DNA from: Amoebidium appalachense | Taxonomy: Eukaryota; Ichthyosporea | DNA length: 64,000 bases | Direction: 5' to 3' | NCBI GenBank assembly: GCA_963693365.1 | Contig: CAVNZM010000013.1 | Coordinates: 7,068,001 to 7,132,000, forward strand | Shown: in pieces, positions 1-43,309 of the stretch | Numbering within the stretch: position 1 is the stretch's first letter | Layout of the letters: the number at the start of each line of letters is the position of its first letter | Notes under the pieces: model-generated | Database searches by the model: none | The model's input: only the letters and a program-made list of their open reading frames with translations | What the model was told of the DNA's origin: nothing | Made by a program: the position numbers and the translations under genes

Positions 1-245
1 CCCTCCCCCCCCCCCCCCCCCCCCCCCCCCCCCTTGCCCCCCCCCTCTCTCTGAGGCTCAGGCTCTCTCTCTTCCCTCAGAAGTTTTGTCGAAGGTGTGC
101 ATGGTTGTGGGTGGAATGGTGAGTGTGTGCTAACGAGTGTATGTGTGTGTGCGCGTCAGTCACGCATGTTGTTGTTGCCGTTTTTTTTATTTTTATTTTT
201 TATTTTTTATTTTGGGGGGGGGGGGGAGGGGGGGGGGGGGGGCAC

Positions 246-1074
246 CTTCACATGTCCGTAATCCTCTTCATTCCACACAAATATTGCCTCGCTGAGTGCG
301 CGTGCGTACTCAGCCCTGCGGGGGTGTGACTTGTACGTGCCGTCCGCCGTGTTTGCAATGGAGTGGAAGGCGTCATTCAGCACAGTCTGCCACACCACCT
401 CCCCAGGCGGTGCCTGGCCCAACATGCCCTCTCTGGGAGCTGCCTCGGGTCCCCCTGGGGCTGCCTCAAGGCCCCCCGGGGCTGCCTGGGGGTCCTGGGG
501 GGGTGCCTGTGGGCCGGCAAGGGGTTGCTGCTGCTCGGCAGGGGGAGGGGCTGGGTCAGGGACCACCGGCACCTCGGCACCTGGGTCCGGTGGGGGCTGA
601 ATGGGCCGTAGCCACTGCAGGTGCACCATCAGCTCAAAGGGCGGCGGGCCCAGCTCTCCCAGGGTCTTGCCCTTGTCGGGGCCAAAGGGCACCTGCATGG
701 CCGGCGACAGCACCTGATCCACCCGCACCACTGCATGCTTCTTGCCCACCTTCATGCCCCCCCAGCGCTCCGGCTGCACAGCCAGCACCACCCCGGTGGC
801 TGCTGCAGCATGTGGGCCCCGCCGGGGCACAATCTCAACCCCTTCACCGAGTGCCTTTGCATGAAGCCGCGCTGCATGTCATAGAGGGAAGCAAAAAACT
901 CAGCCAAAAAGCCACAGCACCAACGTTTTTCTCTTCGCTCCACAAAAATCAAATGCATATTCCTTAGCAACCCCCCTTCCCCCCCCCCCCCCCCCCCCCC
1001 CCTTCTCCCTCCCCCCCCCCCCCTCTCCCAGTGCCCAGCTTGTGTGGCACTTGCACGTGTTAACAGTGCTATAG

Positions 1075-1112
<38 letters not shown>

Positions 1113-2733
1113 ACCACCACCACCACCACCAATCACCCCCTCCTTTGATAGCCACCCGACACCCAGCATAACACAACTGGAACACTGGCCCATGTGGTCA
1201 GCCACCCCCCCCCCCCCCCCCCCCCCCCCCCTCCTCCCCCTCCCCTCTCCTCTGGGGGGCCCAAAATCTTTCTATATCTGGCATAAGCACATAAGCACTG
1301 GGGCAAAAAGCAGGTGGGATACACACCTGACAGGTTTGGCCTATCGACCACGGCCGAGTAGACCTGCAGGGACGCATATGCATCAAGGGCAGCGTAGGTG
1401 GCCTGCACCTCTGATAGCGGCTCGTGCCAGTTGGAGCATCGAACAAGTGCCGGCTTGGGCAGCTTCTTGCCTATGACCTGGGCAGTGATGTCGGCCAAGC
1501 CCCGGGCCGCAGAGGTGATAGCTGCACGGGCATAGCAGAACCGGCCCAGCTCCAGATAGCTGGCCACAGGGGTGCCGTAGTCCTTGTTGAGGTGGGCCGA
1601 GTCCGTGCCGATCTGCTTGCCCACCTTGATGATGCTGGGGTCCCTAAGCAGCGCAATCAGCTCGTCCACCAGCCGCGCGGGCGGGCTGTGGTTGGGGCCC
1701 ATGCGTGCCAAGTGGAAGATGTACACGGCCCGTGCGGTGGCAATCTGCAGCGTGCAAACCTTGGACCGCGCCTGGCCCACCCGATAGACCCACTCGCAGT
1801 CCAGCCCCACCACGCGGTGCTGCTGCCCCTCCAGGTCGGCACGAATGGCCGCTGTAGCCACCACCGCCCCCTGGCAGTCGGTGTACACCGGCTTAGGGTA
1901 GTTGGCCGGCAGCTCCAGCCCAGGCAGACCGTCCGTCACGCTTACCAGCGCAGCCTCGTTCAGACGGACGGGGCATTTTGGCCGGGCTAGGGTTGGAAAC
2001 ATGCGCTCAACAAACGCCCGGTCTTGGCAGCACCGATCTGTGTAGAAGAAGGCCGGGCCCTTGCTGTTGAGCGCCGCCGTGGTGGCAGAGATGCGCTGGA
2101 TCACGGGCTCAATCTCCTGGTGGCTGCAGTCCCGTGTAAATACCTGCGCCCGGATCTCTGGGGTGCCGCACTGTGTGAGAGGGCATCTCCGAGCAGCCAT
2201 GCATGTTCTAGCTTCCCTTACCACATGGCCCTTCACGAGACTTCAGTGCCCACACAATCCTTTCCCCCTCCCTCCCCCCAAACCCATGTGCCCACATACT
2301 TTCCCCTCCCTCTCCCCCAAAACCCTTCCCCCTCCTTCCCCCCAAACCCATGTGCCCACATACTTTCCCCAGGCCTCCCTTTCCCCCAAAATCTTCCCCC
2401 CCCCCTCCCCCCTAAACCCATGTACCTACAATCCTTCCCCCTTCCTCCCCCTAAACCCTTGTGATCACAATCCTTTCCCCCTCTCTGCCTTCCCCCCAAA
2501 CCCATGTGCCCACGATCCTTCCCCACTCCCCCTCCCCCCAAACCATGGGACAGCCCTCCATATGGCACCTACTGTCCCCCCCCCCCCCCCCCCCCCCCAC
2601 CCCACCCCGGGCCTCTTGCCCTCTCTACCTTCAACCCCGACGGTGGTGTCTCTCCCCCCCCCCCCCCCCCCCCCCCCCCCCCTGCATCCCTTGCAATCAC
2701 TGGCCCCTACTCCCATTCTGCTTGGCAGAAGCT

Positions 2734-2813
<80 letters not shown>

Positions 2814-3047
2814 ATTCCCCCGCCAAAAGAAAGCTCCACCCCAGCCCACCCCAATCTCTACCCAGCAAAAACACATACACACATATCTGGAGCTTCCTAG
2901 TTTTTGCTCGACAGGGCAAGAATTGTCCCCAAAACCCACATACTACAAACCTCTACTCACAGTGTGCCACCTCATTAAATGTGGAGCCTAAGAGATTTAA
3001 AGGCCCTAGAGGGGGGAGGGGGGGAGGGGGGGAGGGGGGGCGTGTGT

Positions 3048-3078
<31 letters not shown>

Positions 3079-3509
3079 GGGCGTGTGTGGGGGGGGGGGG
3101 GGAGGGGGGAAGGGGGCCTGGGGGAGAGTGGGGGGAGGGGGGAGAAGAGGAGGGACCACACACCGCCAAGCTCGTTTACACAAGTCCATAGGCCTCGGTA
3201 CAGAGGCTCCCCATTGATGCCGGTGAGCTTCCCAATTTGGAAGGTGTGGTCGGCCTTGAGCACGTTGTTTACGGGCTTGAGCTGCGTGTCCAGGCTCTGG
3301 TACTTTGCCGTGCGGTCGCTGAACTCAGTATACACGGCACTCAGGTATTTGCCTGAACCCCAAGTACTGTTAGAACTCCACCACCCTCCCATCAGGACCA
3401 TCCCCCCCATTCCCTCTAGTCCCTCGTGTTCATCTCACCTCTCTGTATTTTCGTAAGTCTGTATGGCTTTTCCCATCTCAAAAACGCTACACACCCATCT
3501 CCGGCCGTT

Positions 3510-3562
<53 letters not shown>

Positions 3563-3739
3563 CCCCGCCTCCCGGCGCGCGCAAACCCTCCAAGTCATTG
3601 CACCAACTTTCACCTTCTTTCCCCTTTGTGCCCCATCTGCAGTTTGTCCCCTGCACGTCCGTTTGCCCTTCCCCCCACACCCTCCTGCCACTACTATAAT
3701 AACCATTAAGTACCGCCACCAAGATCCAGTCTACCACCA

Positions 3740-3780
<41 letters not shown>

Positions 3781-3930
3781 CTCTCCACCTCCTTTCCCCC
3801 AACACACACAGACACACATGCGCACACCCACCATCTAATTTCAGGCATAACAGTTCTCCACGATTTCCCAAGCACACTCACTGGTACATGGACCGTTATG
3901 CTTTCACCCCTCTGATGATCCCTCTGCCCC

Positions 3931-3961
<31 letters not shown>

Positions 3962-4063
3962 ACCACCACCACCACCACCACCACCATGACTGATTGCCAC
4001 CACCACCACCTAATCCATCACCATGTCCCCCCCCCCCTCCCCCCCCCCCCCCCCTCCCCCCCC

Positions 4064-4094
<31 letters not shown>

Positions 4095-5570
4095 ACGGAC
4101 CCACAAGTACACGCACACTCACAGGCGCACATCCACCACCACACATCCACCACCACCATAATAGAAACTTATTGACCACACTTCCAAAACCCATTTCCAA
4201 GTCCCCCCCCCCCCCCTAAAAAAAAAATAAAAAATAATAAAACAAAACCCTACCAAGCCAACCCAAAAAATGCCCAAGCACGTGCATACAAAACAATGGG
4301 GACCATTTACACACCCAAAATGCAGTGCACACTTGCCTGAAGGCACATGTCCAGCGTAACCATTTTTGTCACCAAACGCCGAGAACTTAGCCGCCTGCTC
4401 CTCTGGGGGAAGTTCTGTCAGGCGCTGGTCGTGGGGGCGGAAATCGTTACGCTTTTTGAGTTCATACTTGGTCCAATGCAGCGCCCTCGAGTAATACAGG
4501 AGCCGCTGCTCGTCGTATCGCTGCTTGTGGAGCTCCGAGAGGAGGGTGGCAAAGGCGTTTGGGCCCACACCTTTGTCTGCCAGTGCACGCAACAATGTTA
4601 CCACCTTTAGGTCGAGCCCACTGCGGTGGCTAAGGTAGGCCGGAAACTGATCACGCATGAAGAGTGGAAGGCGTTTAATTGTCTGGGGGTTTGTGCCGGC
4701 AAAGTTTTTTTTGCATGTGTCACAAAAGTACCGGGCCGTGATAATGTAGTAGCAGCTGTCAAAGTCGATAACACGCCGTCCTACGGGGTTGCTCATGAAC
4801 CCATTGCGAGAAGTACGGTGTGGGTTGGGGTGGTTGTGGGGGTCCACGTAGTGATCATCGAAGGGGCACGGCACCATGAAACCGGGAGACAACCTTTCCG
4901 GAAGCCAGGCAAAACATCTGGGTTTGTAGAAAGGCGCTGGATCGCCCCCAAATTTAAAGCCTATAATGGGAGGTGGAAGATGCCACCCCACAGGCGTCTT
5001 CTCATCTTTGAGACTCTCTTTCACTGTGTGCAGGTGCGACTTGATTGTTTCGCCCGCCGCGTCAGAAAACTCCTCTCCACCGTCATCCCCGTCCGTATTA
5101 TCTTCTCCCTCTTCCTCCCCTTCATCCTCGTCTACCCGGTACGCATCTGCTGCTGCATTTAGCAAAGGTTCCTCGTCGGGTTGCACCTGTATGTCTGGTG
5201 GGTGTGGAGCAGGGGCCCGATCCATTTCTCTTGGTAACGAATGGACGCTACCTGCCTCAACTACACGGGCCCTTATGTCGGCGGCCTTAGATAGAGGGGG
5301 CTGTTCGGGTTGTACGTTTACGTTTAGTTCCTGCAAAACAGCTTTGTTTGCCGTCCCAAAACCTGCAAAGTTCGCTAAAGGCTGAACAAATGCAGCATCT
5401 TTTTTTTTGCGCCCAGCTCCCTCCCTAGCTCCGCCTGTTTTATGCCCAGGGCGCTGTGTTGTGCCCTTAGGGCAGCCTGGCTTCATTTTAAACACTTGGG
5501 GCCTGGCCCCCTGCCCCCCTAGTGCGACTACGTTACCGCAAACATTCCCGTATTCCAGTGTGCTCGGCAA
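246..5570 (-). CDS. DUF6729-like / RNase-H-like / 3'-5' exonuclease multidomain protein (3' end probably outside window)
   Basis: Four exons join in frame on the minus strand: 5570-4337, 3352-3164, 2157-1327 and 871-246 (2880 nt, 960 codons, no stop reached). Every junction is phase 1 (TCA G|GC, GGC G|AG, TCA G|CG), and the joined reading gives VPSGKYLSAV, NELGEIRAQ and NLSARLHAK across the three junctions, as I recall from fungal proteins of the DUF6729 plus exonuclease family. Order: basic Gly-rich start (KTGGAREGAGRKKK), acidic linker, Cys/His-rich DUF6729-like domain (CPFDDH, YFCDTCKKNF), an RNase-H-like stretch with KADHTF and YTDRC, then a DEDDy exonuclease. The last exon is Pro-rich and ends at DYGHVK before a GTGCCC donor followed by a C run; the terminal exon was not found and may lie left of base 1. 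Methionines at 5570 or 5486 could be the start. Whether it is a host gene or a mobile-element protein is unresolved. Confidence 0.85.
1327..2157 (-). other. Exon 3: DEDDy 3'-5' exonuclease domain
   Basis: 831 nt from acceptor CCCCAG|AGATCC to donor CTGTCAG|GTGTGT. All three exonuclease motifs are visible: Exo I as VVGLDCEW (about residue 594), Exo II as KVGKQIGTDSAHLNKDYG, and Exo III as YAALDAYASLQVYS with Tyr four residues before the last Asp. This is the Werner/RNase D type of DEDDy nuclease, which removes nucleotides from 3' ends with two metal ions. All catalytic residues look intact. Confidence 0.9.
2233..2545 (+). repeat. C-rich minisatellite in the intron between exons 2 and 3
   Basis: Imperfect tandem units of roughly 35-60 bp combine CCCCCAAACCCATGTGCCCA, an ACA(TA/AT)CTTTCCCC-like block and CCTCCC stretches, with variants AAACCCATGTACCTAC and AAACCCTTGTGATCAC. 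At least five copies are readable. The intron also holds long C runs further on. Confidence 0.8.
2736..2812 (+). repeat. Uninterrupted poly(C) of about 77 bases
   Basis: The longest pure homopolymer in the window, within the intron between exons 2 and 3 of the exonuclease gene. On the transcript strand this is poly(G). Length in such a tract is prone to sequencing or assembly error. Confidence 0.9.
3164..3352 (-). other. Exon 2: RNase-H-like segment
   Basis: 189 nt between acceptor GGTTCAG|GC and donor GGCG|GTGTGTGG. It encodes KYLSAVYTEFSDRTAKYQ, then LKADHTFQIG and GEPLYRGLWTCVNELG. An Asp followed by His-Thr-Phe after a beta-strand, with a second Asp in FFYTDRCCQDR in the next exon, resembles the first two acids of an RNase-H-fold transposase or nuclease core. 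That fold assignment is inference; I did not find a third acid with confidence. Confidence 0.75.
4337..5570 (-). other. Exon 1: basic N-terminus, acidic linker and DUF6729-like zinc domain
   Basis: The exon encodes about 411 residues. Residues near 28-60 are basic and Gly-rich (GCPKGTTQRPGHKTGGARE), a composition typical of DNA-binding tails at the start of this family. Residues near 140-175 are acidic (DEDEGEEEGEDNTDGDDG). The domain that follows carries CPFDDHYVDPHNHPNPH, GRRVIDFDSCYYIITARYFC and CDTCKKNF, candidate zinc ligands, then LPLFMRDQFPAYLSHRSGLD, the most recognisable block. The exon ends at CATGTGCCTTCAG and the intron begins GCAAGT, which is a GC rather than GT donor. Confidence 0.75.
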
Positions 5571-5794
5571 TGCTGCTCATGGCCTTCCCGGACTGGTGGT
5601 TGTGACCAGTAAAGAGCGCGCCAATTCCTGACCGCCGCCTACAGCAGTGTATGATCTGTTATCCATATTCGGCAAAAGGGGTCTTGCCCAACCAATGGCT
5701 TGAATCCTTGTAACTTTGCTTTATCCATATAAGGTTAGCTGAACACCCCCCCTCCAATCATACCCCCCCCTTCTCTCTAGTAGTAGCTCCTGGC
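5571..5794. promoter_or_regulatory. Divergent intergenic region with TATA and CCAAT elements
   Basis: The 224 bp between two divergent genes contain TATAAG at 5728-5733 and CCAATCA at about 5754 on the plus strand, plus CCAATGG at about 5690. It is a likely shared promoter; TATA placement suits the plus-strand gene starting at 5795. No other gene is visible here. Confidence 0.45.
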
Positions 5795-6706
5795 ATGCCG
5801 CACCCCCCGTTTGTTTGCGTTTGCGTGACCACTATCGTCGCGAAAAATGATGATGAAGAATATTCGGCGGGGCAGAAAATTTACACGTGGCCTGGGAGAG
5901 ACCCAGAGCACGGTATGATGATGCCTCCCATGGTCATGCACGGGTATGCCGATACAGCCCAAGTGATTCTAGGCGTATACATGAAGCATGACGGAGGAAA
6001 AACGGCAATTGTTTACAGCTCCCAGGATGGTTCTATCATTTTTCAATATGAATTTCAGCGTTCATCCTACTTTAAATGTTTCGTTGCTAACGGGGACACC
6101 CTCGTTGCAAGTGCGCCAGATCATTATTTGTCTGCTTGGAACATCGAAGCAGGTGTGATGCTGTGGGAGCAGGTGACCGGTGAGTTGGTGTACGGATTTC
6201 CGCTTCCGGCTCACGGCCGTGATGTGTTCATGTTGTCCATCGGAGACGGGTCTGTTGTGTGCGACCTGGCTACTGGCAGAGAGATTTATAGGGTCAAAGT
6301 CAGAGACCAGAGAGTTACGAGCTGTTTTATTGGTATGAAACTGTGTACGCTCACTGACGATAGCAGCGCAGTGATCTTTGAGTCGTGGGATGAACATGGC
6401 GCAGTGCTTGTGCCCCCAACTAGATTGGCATATGAGGGCACCTTTTCAGGCATGTGTGGTGAGGATATATTTGCAACCACAACGGACCTGGGCCTACGGT
6501 TGTATCCGATAACGTTCTCTGCACCTAACACGGTAGAAGTGAAAGAGTCAATGGAGTTAAGGCTGGGTGATGGGTTGTGGTGGAGGTGTCTTGATTTAGT
6601 GAAGGTGGCGCCGGGAGGGGCCATAGCGACTATAGGACGTTATGGTGGCAAGATCAGGGTGTTCACCGTGCAGAGTGAGAAATCCAGAAAGAGAAGGAGA
6701 GTCTAG
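5795..6706 (+). CDS. Beta-propeller-like (WD40/PQQ-like) protein
   Basis: A single uninterrupted frame of 303 residues with TAG at 6704-6706. The sequence is built of short beta-strand units of about 40 residues: DGSIIFQYEF, DTLVASAPDHYLSAWNIEAG, DGSVVCDLATGREIYRVKV, SSAVIFESWDE, DIFATTTDLGLRLYPI and GKIRVFTV. Strand endings such as LSAWNIEAG and GREIYRV resemble WD40 or PQQ-type blades, so a seven-bladed propeller acting as a protein-binding scaffold is likely; no catalytic signature is seen. The C-terminus, KSRKRRRV, could be a nuclear localisation signal. Start uncertain: the first 20 residues are weak and Met at 5914 is an alternative. No precise family is assigned. Confidence 0.7.
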   Translation: MPHPPFVCVCVTTIVAKNDDEEYSAGQKIYTWPGRDPEHGMMMPPMVMHGYADTAQVILGVYMKHDGGKTAIVYSSQDGSIIFQYEFQRSSYFKCFVANGDTLVASAPDHYLSAWNIEAGVMLWEQVTGELVYGFPLPAHGRDVFMLSIGDGSVVCDLATGREIYRVKVRDQRVTSCFIGMKLCTLTDDSSAVIFESWDEHGAVLVPPTRLAYEGTFSGMCGEDIFATTTDLGLRLYPITFSAPNTVEVKESMELRLGDGLWWRCLDLVKVAPGGAIATIGRYGGKIRVFTVQSEKSRKRRRV

Positions 6707-7599
6707 CAGTATCCATGCATGTGTGTCATGCCCCTCGTGTATGTTAATAACCCTTGGATTCAGCTCTTAAAGGTATAACTGATCATGATACGCGCGGTGT
6801 ATTTGTACACAAACCCAACACTTTCTTTAGTAAATTACCATATATGGTGATGTGGATGTATGATGAGTTTTATATAGATAAATGGAGCATTCTAGTAGCC
6901 CCCCTGTTCTAGCGTGCAGGAAGGGCCGCAGTGTATTGGTATGCAATTGTAATATTAAAATGATGTATAAATGCGCAATGGGCCACTGTATTGTTTTGTG
7001 TCAAGTTTATGTGAGAAATATGATTGGGTAGAGTTTACTAATAAGATCTGCATGCTATTGACATTGTTCACAGTGCTCTTATAAGGTTTTTTATGATACT
7101 GATATGTAAATATAGTGTAATACTTACCTTCAAAAGAACTGGTTTTTATACCTTCGAAGCATAAGCTGCAAATGTGTGTGTCACATGAGCACGTACGGAT
7201 ATCGATGCGAATGGGGCCAAGTCTTTGTTTTAGACCAATCACTTCCGAGAAAGGTACTACCATGGATATCGATGGTAAGGCATTTAAATTTGTGTGTTTA
7301 TTGCATTAAGTGGCTGTTAAGGTGCATGTTCATGTGCTGCATATTCCACAAAGCAGTTTAGCAGGTAAACCATATTATTGTGTTTTCTTTGCAACCTGCA
7401 ATTTCACTGATAATTGATATGGTTTTAACTGAGGCCGCCATGATAGGAATACCCCTCCGAGATAAATGTTTTAGCTTTCTTGGCAGCTTCTAGGGGGCAA
7501 CAAGTTACCATGATGCCAGTCAATACAGTATACGTCGACGTCACATGATATAAACGATCGATATATGAGGGAAAAGTCACTGTATATAGTGTTTGTTCA

Positions 7600-7634
<35 letters not shown>

Positions 7635-8052
7635 TTCCCCCGGGAAGCCCGCTCGGCCCACCCACCTGTCCAGGCCGGCCATTGCTAATGCCGCCGCCGC
7701 ACGTGGCTTAATGCCCCATGCTCGAGAGCATTTGTTCCGGGACTGTGCCCGTGGTACGGGTATTTCTTCACGACGTCGATCCGGGACTCGAGTGGTTGTG
7801 TCTAGCTGCACCAATTAGCCTTCACCTATAGTATCTTTCGCCTATGCATGGAATCTTCGGGATTCGCTCATATGATCATCTGCCCTATGACCCTGTTTCG
7901 AATCGATATCCGCACCATCATGATCATCATGGATAATGGCCTACGCGTCTGATAGTGAATTTTTACGAGCACCCCATATGAGCTCTCTTGACTGCCCTCC
8001 CTCCCCTTCCCCCCCATTTCTTTTCCCAGCCGACCCCATGCCCCAGCTGCAG

Positions 8053-8089
<37 letters not shown>

Positions 8090-9156
8090 CGCCAGCCTAA
8101 ACCCCCCCCCCCCCCTCCGTGTAGTTATATAGACACACACACATGTACACTAACACAAACACACCCACCCACGGGGTTTACACTGTTTACTCGAGGTATA
8201 CAGAGAGACCAGTCTCAGGTATGCGGGGGCCAGTCTCACCCACCCACCCACCCACCCACCCACCCACCCACCCACCCACCCACCCACACACACACGACAT
8301 TGCGCACACCGCAACCACCACTGAACACCCGGAATCCGACCCTTCAACCTAAACTCCTGCATGGTGTTGCAATCTGAAATCAAATACATGCCTATCGGAA
8401 AGCTGCTGAATGGATACGCAGGAGGAAGTGTAATTACTGTAAGAGAGGGGGGGGGGGACACGTGGGTGGTTGTTCGGCTGACCGGCAAATCCACACACAC
8501 ACGAGCATCTGCATCCACACGCTCGCGCGCGCACGCGCGCACACTCACACATACATCGGAGGGGGGGAGGAGGGAAAGGTGGGGATCGAAAGGAGGGCCT
8601 GGTTTGAACACCTGCAAATGGCACGAGTATTTTATTTGCCCTTTCAGACTGCATGTATGTGGTATTTACAGTGTGGCTACGTACCAAAGCTGCACACACA
8701 GGCAAAAGGGTGCTTGCAGCCTGGAGTATTCAGAGATAAAACTAACACGCTGCCTCAGAAAATGATGGTCTAACACACCCGACACCTACCTCCCTACATA
8801 GCCACTATTAAAACCCCATGACTCCAAAACAAGCGCAAGCACAGACATCGTTACTAACGCTAACAAACAAAACCTGTATTTCAAAATCTGCTTACTAATA
8901 AAACAGGCATCAAAGTTCAAATAATTTGAACACAAGGATTACTGATGAGATAAAATATCCAACGGATATGCATAAATTGCATAATAAAGAGATTCTCATA
9001 CTCGTGCGGTGCTTAAAGCACTCAGCACATCCCCCCCCCCCCCCCCCCCCCCCCCTTTGGGTAAGTCCCTATATGGCGCTCCTTTAAACCCACAAACGCC
9101 AACCCCAACCTCACAACACGCCCCCACCACCACCCTCTCAACGACTCGATTTTCTT
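6707..9156. other. Intergenic region, AT-rich then repeat-rich
   Basis: 6707-7560 is AT-rich, unrepeated sequence with no convincing gene. 7600-7634 is poly(C). On the minus strand 7814-7670 has an open stretch (EEIPVPRAQSRNKCSRAWG) ending at a GTGGGT donor-like site, which could be an isolated exon or mobile-element remnant. 8056-8090 is poly(C), 8237-8285 a (CCCA)n array and 9031-9053 poly(C). A dispersed repeat lies at 8172-8230. Nothing else supportable. Confidence 0.5.
8172..8230 (+). repeat. Dispersed repeat, copy 1 (second copy at about 53650)
   Basis: A block with GGGGTTTACACTGTTTACTC, then CGAGG and ACCAGTCTCAGGTATG, is shared with 53650-53704 at about 90 percent identity over some 50 bases, with small indels in the middle. 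Both copies run into a G-rich tract. Likely the edge of a mobile element, though no ends can be defined from two copies. Confidence 0.7.
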
Positions 9157-29576
<20,420 letters not shown>

Positions 29577-31999
29577 TTTTTCGACCCCAAGTTCATAACA
29601 TTGGAGCCACAGATGGAGCCCTCCTAGCACCAATTCATTGAGAAAAACAAGAAGAATAAGCTGAAACTGGCCAGATGCTCCCTAATCGACAGTCAGCCAG
29701 AAGATGACGCTAACAAAAGCGCGCTTATTCCCGCTGTGATTCTTATAAACATAAGCTAATGTTCCATCTCTTGACCTAAACACAGCGGGTGAGAACAATA
29801 CATACGCTCGCGCGCAAAACGCCTGCAACGGGCGGCGCGCACGCAAGTTTGCAAATTTGCCCGACTCTGCCATCCCCGTGACTCCCGAAAGTGTAGATAT
29901 ACTAGGATAGAGTTTTGGAATATTCAAGGCTGGACCATACGTATGATCGAAACGCAGTTCAGTAATAACGTTGTCAAATTCAGCTGCGGAAGCTTGCCAG
30001 CTTGTATCTTAAAGTTCCACGGAAATTGGGAGCCTCAGATAATTCCACGTGTTGCTAAGCCAAGTAAATGGTTTCCGCCCAATACAGAAAAGTAGAATGA
30101 AAGACACGTTTACTGTACGTCTACGAACAAAGAGATGATTTTGTGATTGATGAAATTTAGGTTCAAAGGTGTCTATAAAGTTTCGCCAAATTCACCCATT
30201 TTCCTACAGGAGTCTAGGTAGACCGTGAAGTAATTGGTTTCAGTTTCCTAGCACTTCCAATCGATAAAATGATTGGCTACTTACCATCAGTCTGAAACAG
30301 CGCTTACTAGTTACCTGCATGATAGTAAGCCATTTAAATAGTCTTATAAACTTTTAGACAGTAGTATATGATAGTAACCCATTTCATTCGAATATTTAGT
30401 GAGCAACAATTTAAATGGCTGTATGATTGCTTTAAACTTACCGGCCGGCCGGCACAGGCAGTATTGAGTCCGCAAGGAAAAGAGATATCTCAGATATCTC
30501 AAGGAGACGACTGGCGAGACGATCGGACGCATGTGGAATTAGCATCACAGAGAAAACAGAGAATACTCAAAACTTTCAATATCATGAATGGACAAGTACT
30601 TGAACAAACCTAAGAATTGTGAGCTAATATTTAGCTATGTAGTGCATCGATAGTTATGAAGACCATAACACAAAGGTGAGAACGATAGTATGATATCTCG
30701 ATTGCCCACAAACCTTTGACGAGCATCTCGATGAAGTCAACCTAGAAGAGTCAGTAACGTGAAGGAGTCAACGTAGCATCGATGGCAGAGTACAGTCAGA
30801 CGAATCGTTGGGAATGGCTAGATTGCTCCATCAAAGCCACGAGGATGTCTAGGCTACAAACTGTAAGGAAGCCATCGGTAACTACTCCTTCAGACAGAGC
30901 TCGCCTCAAACCCTATCATAGGAGCAGTACATCAGGTTTGTAGAGAGAAAAAAAAGAGCATGTATGACCACAGATCAACCTTAGGGGGCCGGCCTTCTTT
31001 GGGCCAACATAGAGGGGGCGCTAGCGTAGGGGTTGGGGGTTAACGTTTGGGGGGAAGGGGGGGGGGGGGGGGGGGTAGGCGGGGGGATGACGATTCAAGA
31101 AAAGGATACAAGGGAAAGTGTTGTGTTTACGGTGCGTGTGTGCCTTGTGCAGCTTTTTGAATGCATGCACGCGTGGTGTTTGTGTGGCGATCGATCAACT
31201 TCCACGGCCACCCTGCTTCTGTGTCTCTGTATAAAGCGTGTGTGTAGTGTATCACTGTATGTGCTCGTTTGTGTACGCCTATGTGTGTGTGTGTGTTTGC
31301 TGTGTGTGTGTGCGTCTGTGTGGTATATCGTGTTTATGTGCGTGACACCGCGTCTTTGCAATTCTATGTTGTGTGAGTGTGTAAGAACTATTATATGCAT
31401 ATGATATGCATGTAAGTGTTTAAGTCACCGAGCGGTCGGAGCGGGACCTGCCCCGAGGGAGGGGGGGTGCATGGGATGGAAGGGAGGGGGACAGGAGGGG
31501 GAGGGAGGAGGGGGGGATGGGGGAGGTATGTAGCCTCTGACACATCAGGTAATAGCTCCTAAGATAAGCAACTTCAATGGTGATGGATTCTCGCATTTAC
31601 ACCATGTGTTAGCAGCCGAGTCTGCAGTTGCGGGCGGCCTTGCAAGTTGCAACATCGGTCCGTGACTGTTACGTAATCCTGGCGGCTCCAACAACTTTTG
31701 CCCGTTTCCAGCAGATCGAACAGAAAGCCTCACATAAAAGTCAGAAGAGTTTTTGACCAATCAAATTGTTTTATTGCGTTATAGTTGAAGGGTGTAAACC
31801 GTGTTTTGGCGGGAAACCCTCAAGTTCGAGGGCACTGGGCCAAATTTGTCTACGTACGCGTTCAGCGTTCGGATCTCCTGTTGTGTCAGTGTTGAGATTC
31901 TGTGCCACCAACACATATATTTACACACCTACCACGTTTTGCTAGCTTGAAAATAAGTTATCCCTTTGCAGAAATCAAAACCCCCAGCTCTCGTTCGTT
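29577..31999. other. Divergent intergenic region between IQGAP and the chromodomain/F-box gene
   Basis: About 2.4 kb with normal base composition and few repeats. A TATAAG on the minus strand at 29742-29747 is a possible but distant IQGAP promoter element; CCAATCA at about 31757 is a possible element of the plus-strand gene. 31034-31085 is G-rich, 31090-31410 TG-rich and 31450-31530 G-rich. A short direct repeat, ATGATAGTAA[CG]CCATTT, occurs at about 30320 and 30368. No supportable gene. Confidence 0.5.

Positions 32000-43309
<11,310 letters not shown>

Noticed and set aside
80-117. Plus-strand exon-like piece between TTCCCTCAG and GTGAGTG at the left edge
   Set aside because: Only 38 bases, no neighbouring plus-strand exons, and the adjoining gene is on the minus strand; cannot be tested within the window.
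2340-2460. CCCTAAACCC-like words suggesting a plant-type telomeric repeat
   Set aside because: Only single units occur, within a C-rich minisatellite of a different period.
30344-30613. Overlapping open frames on both strands between IQGAP and the chromodomain gene
   Set aside because: Short, overlapping on opposite strands, and with no protein-like pattern.
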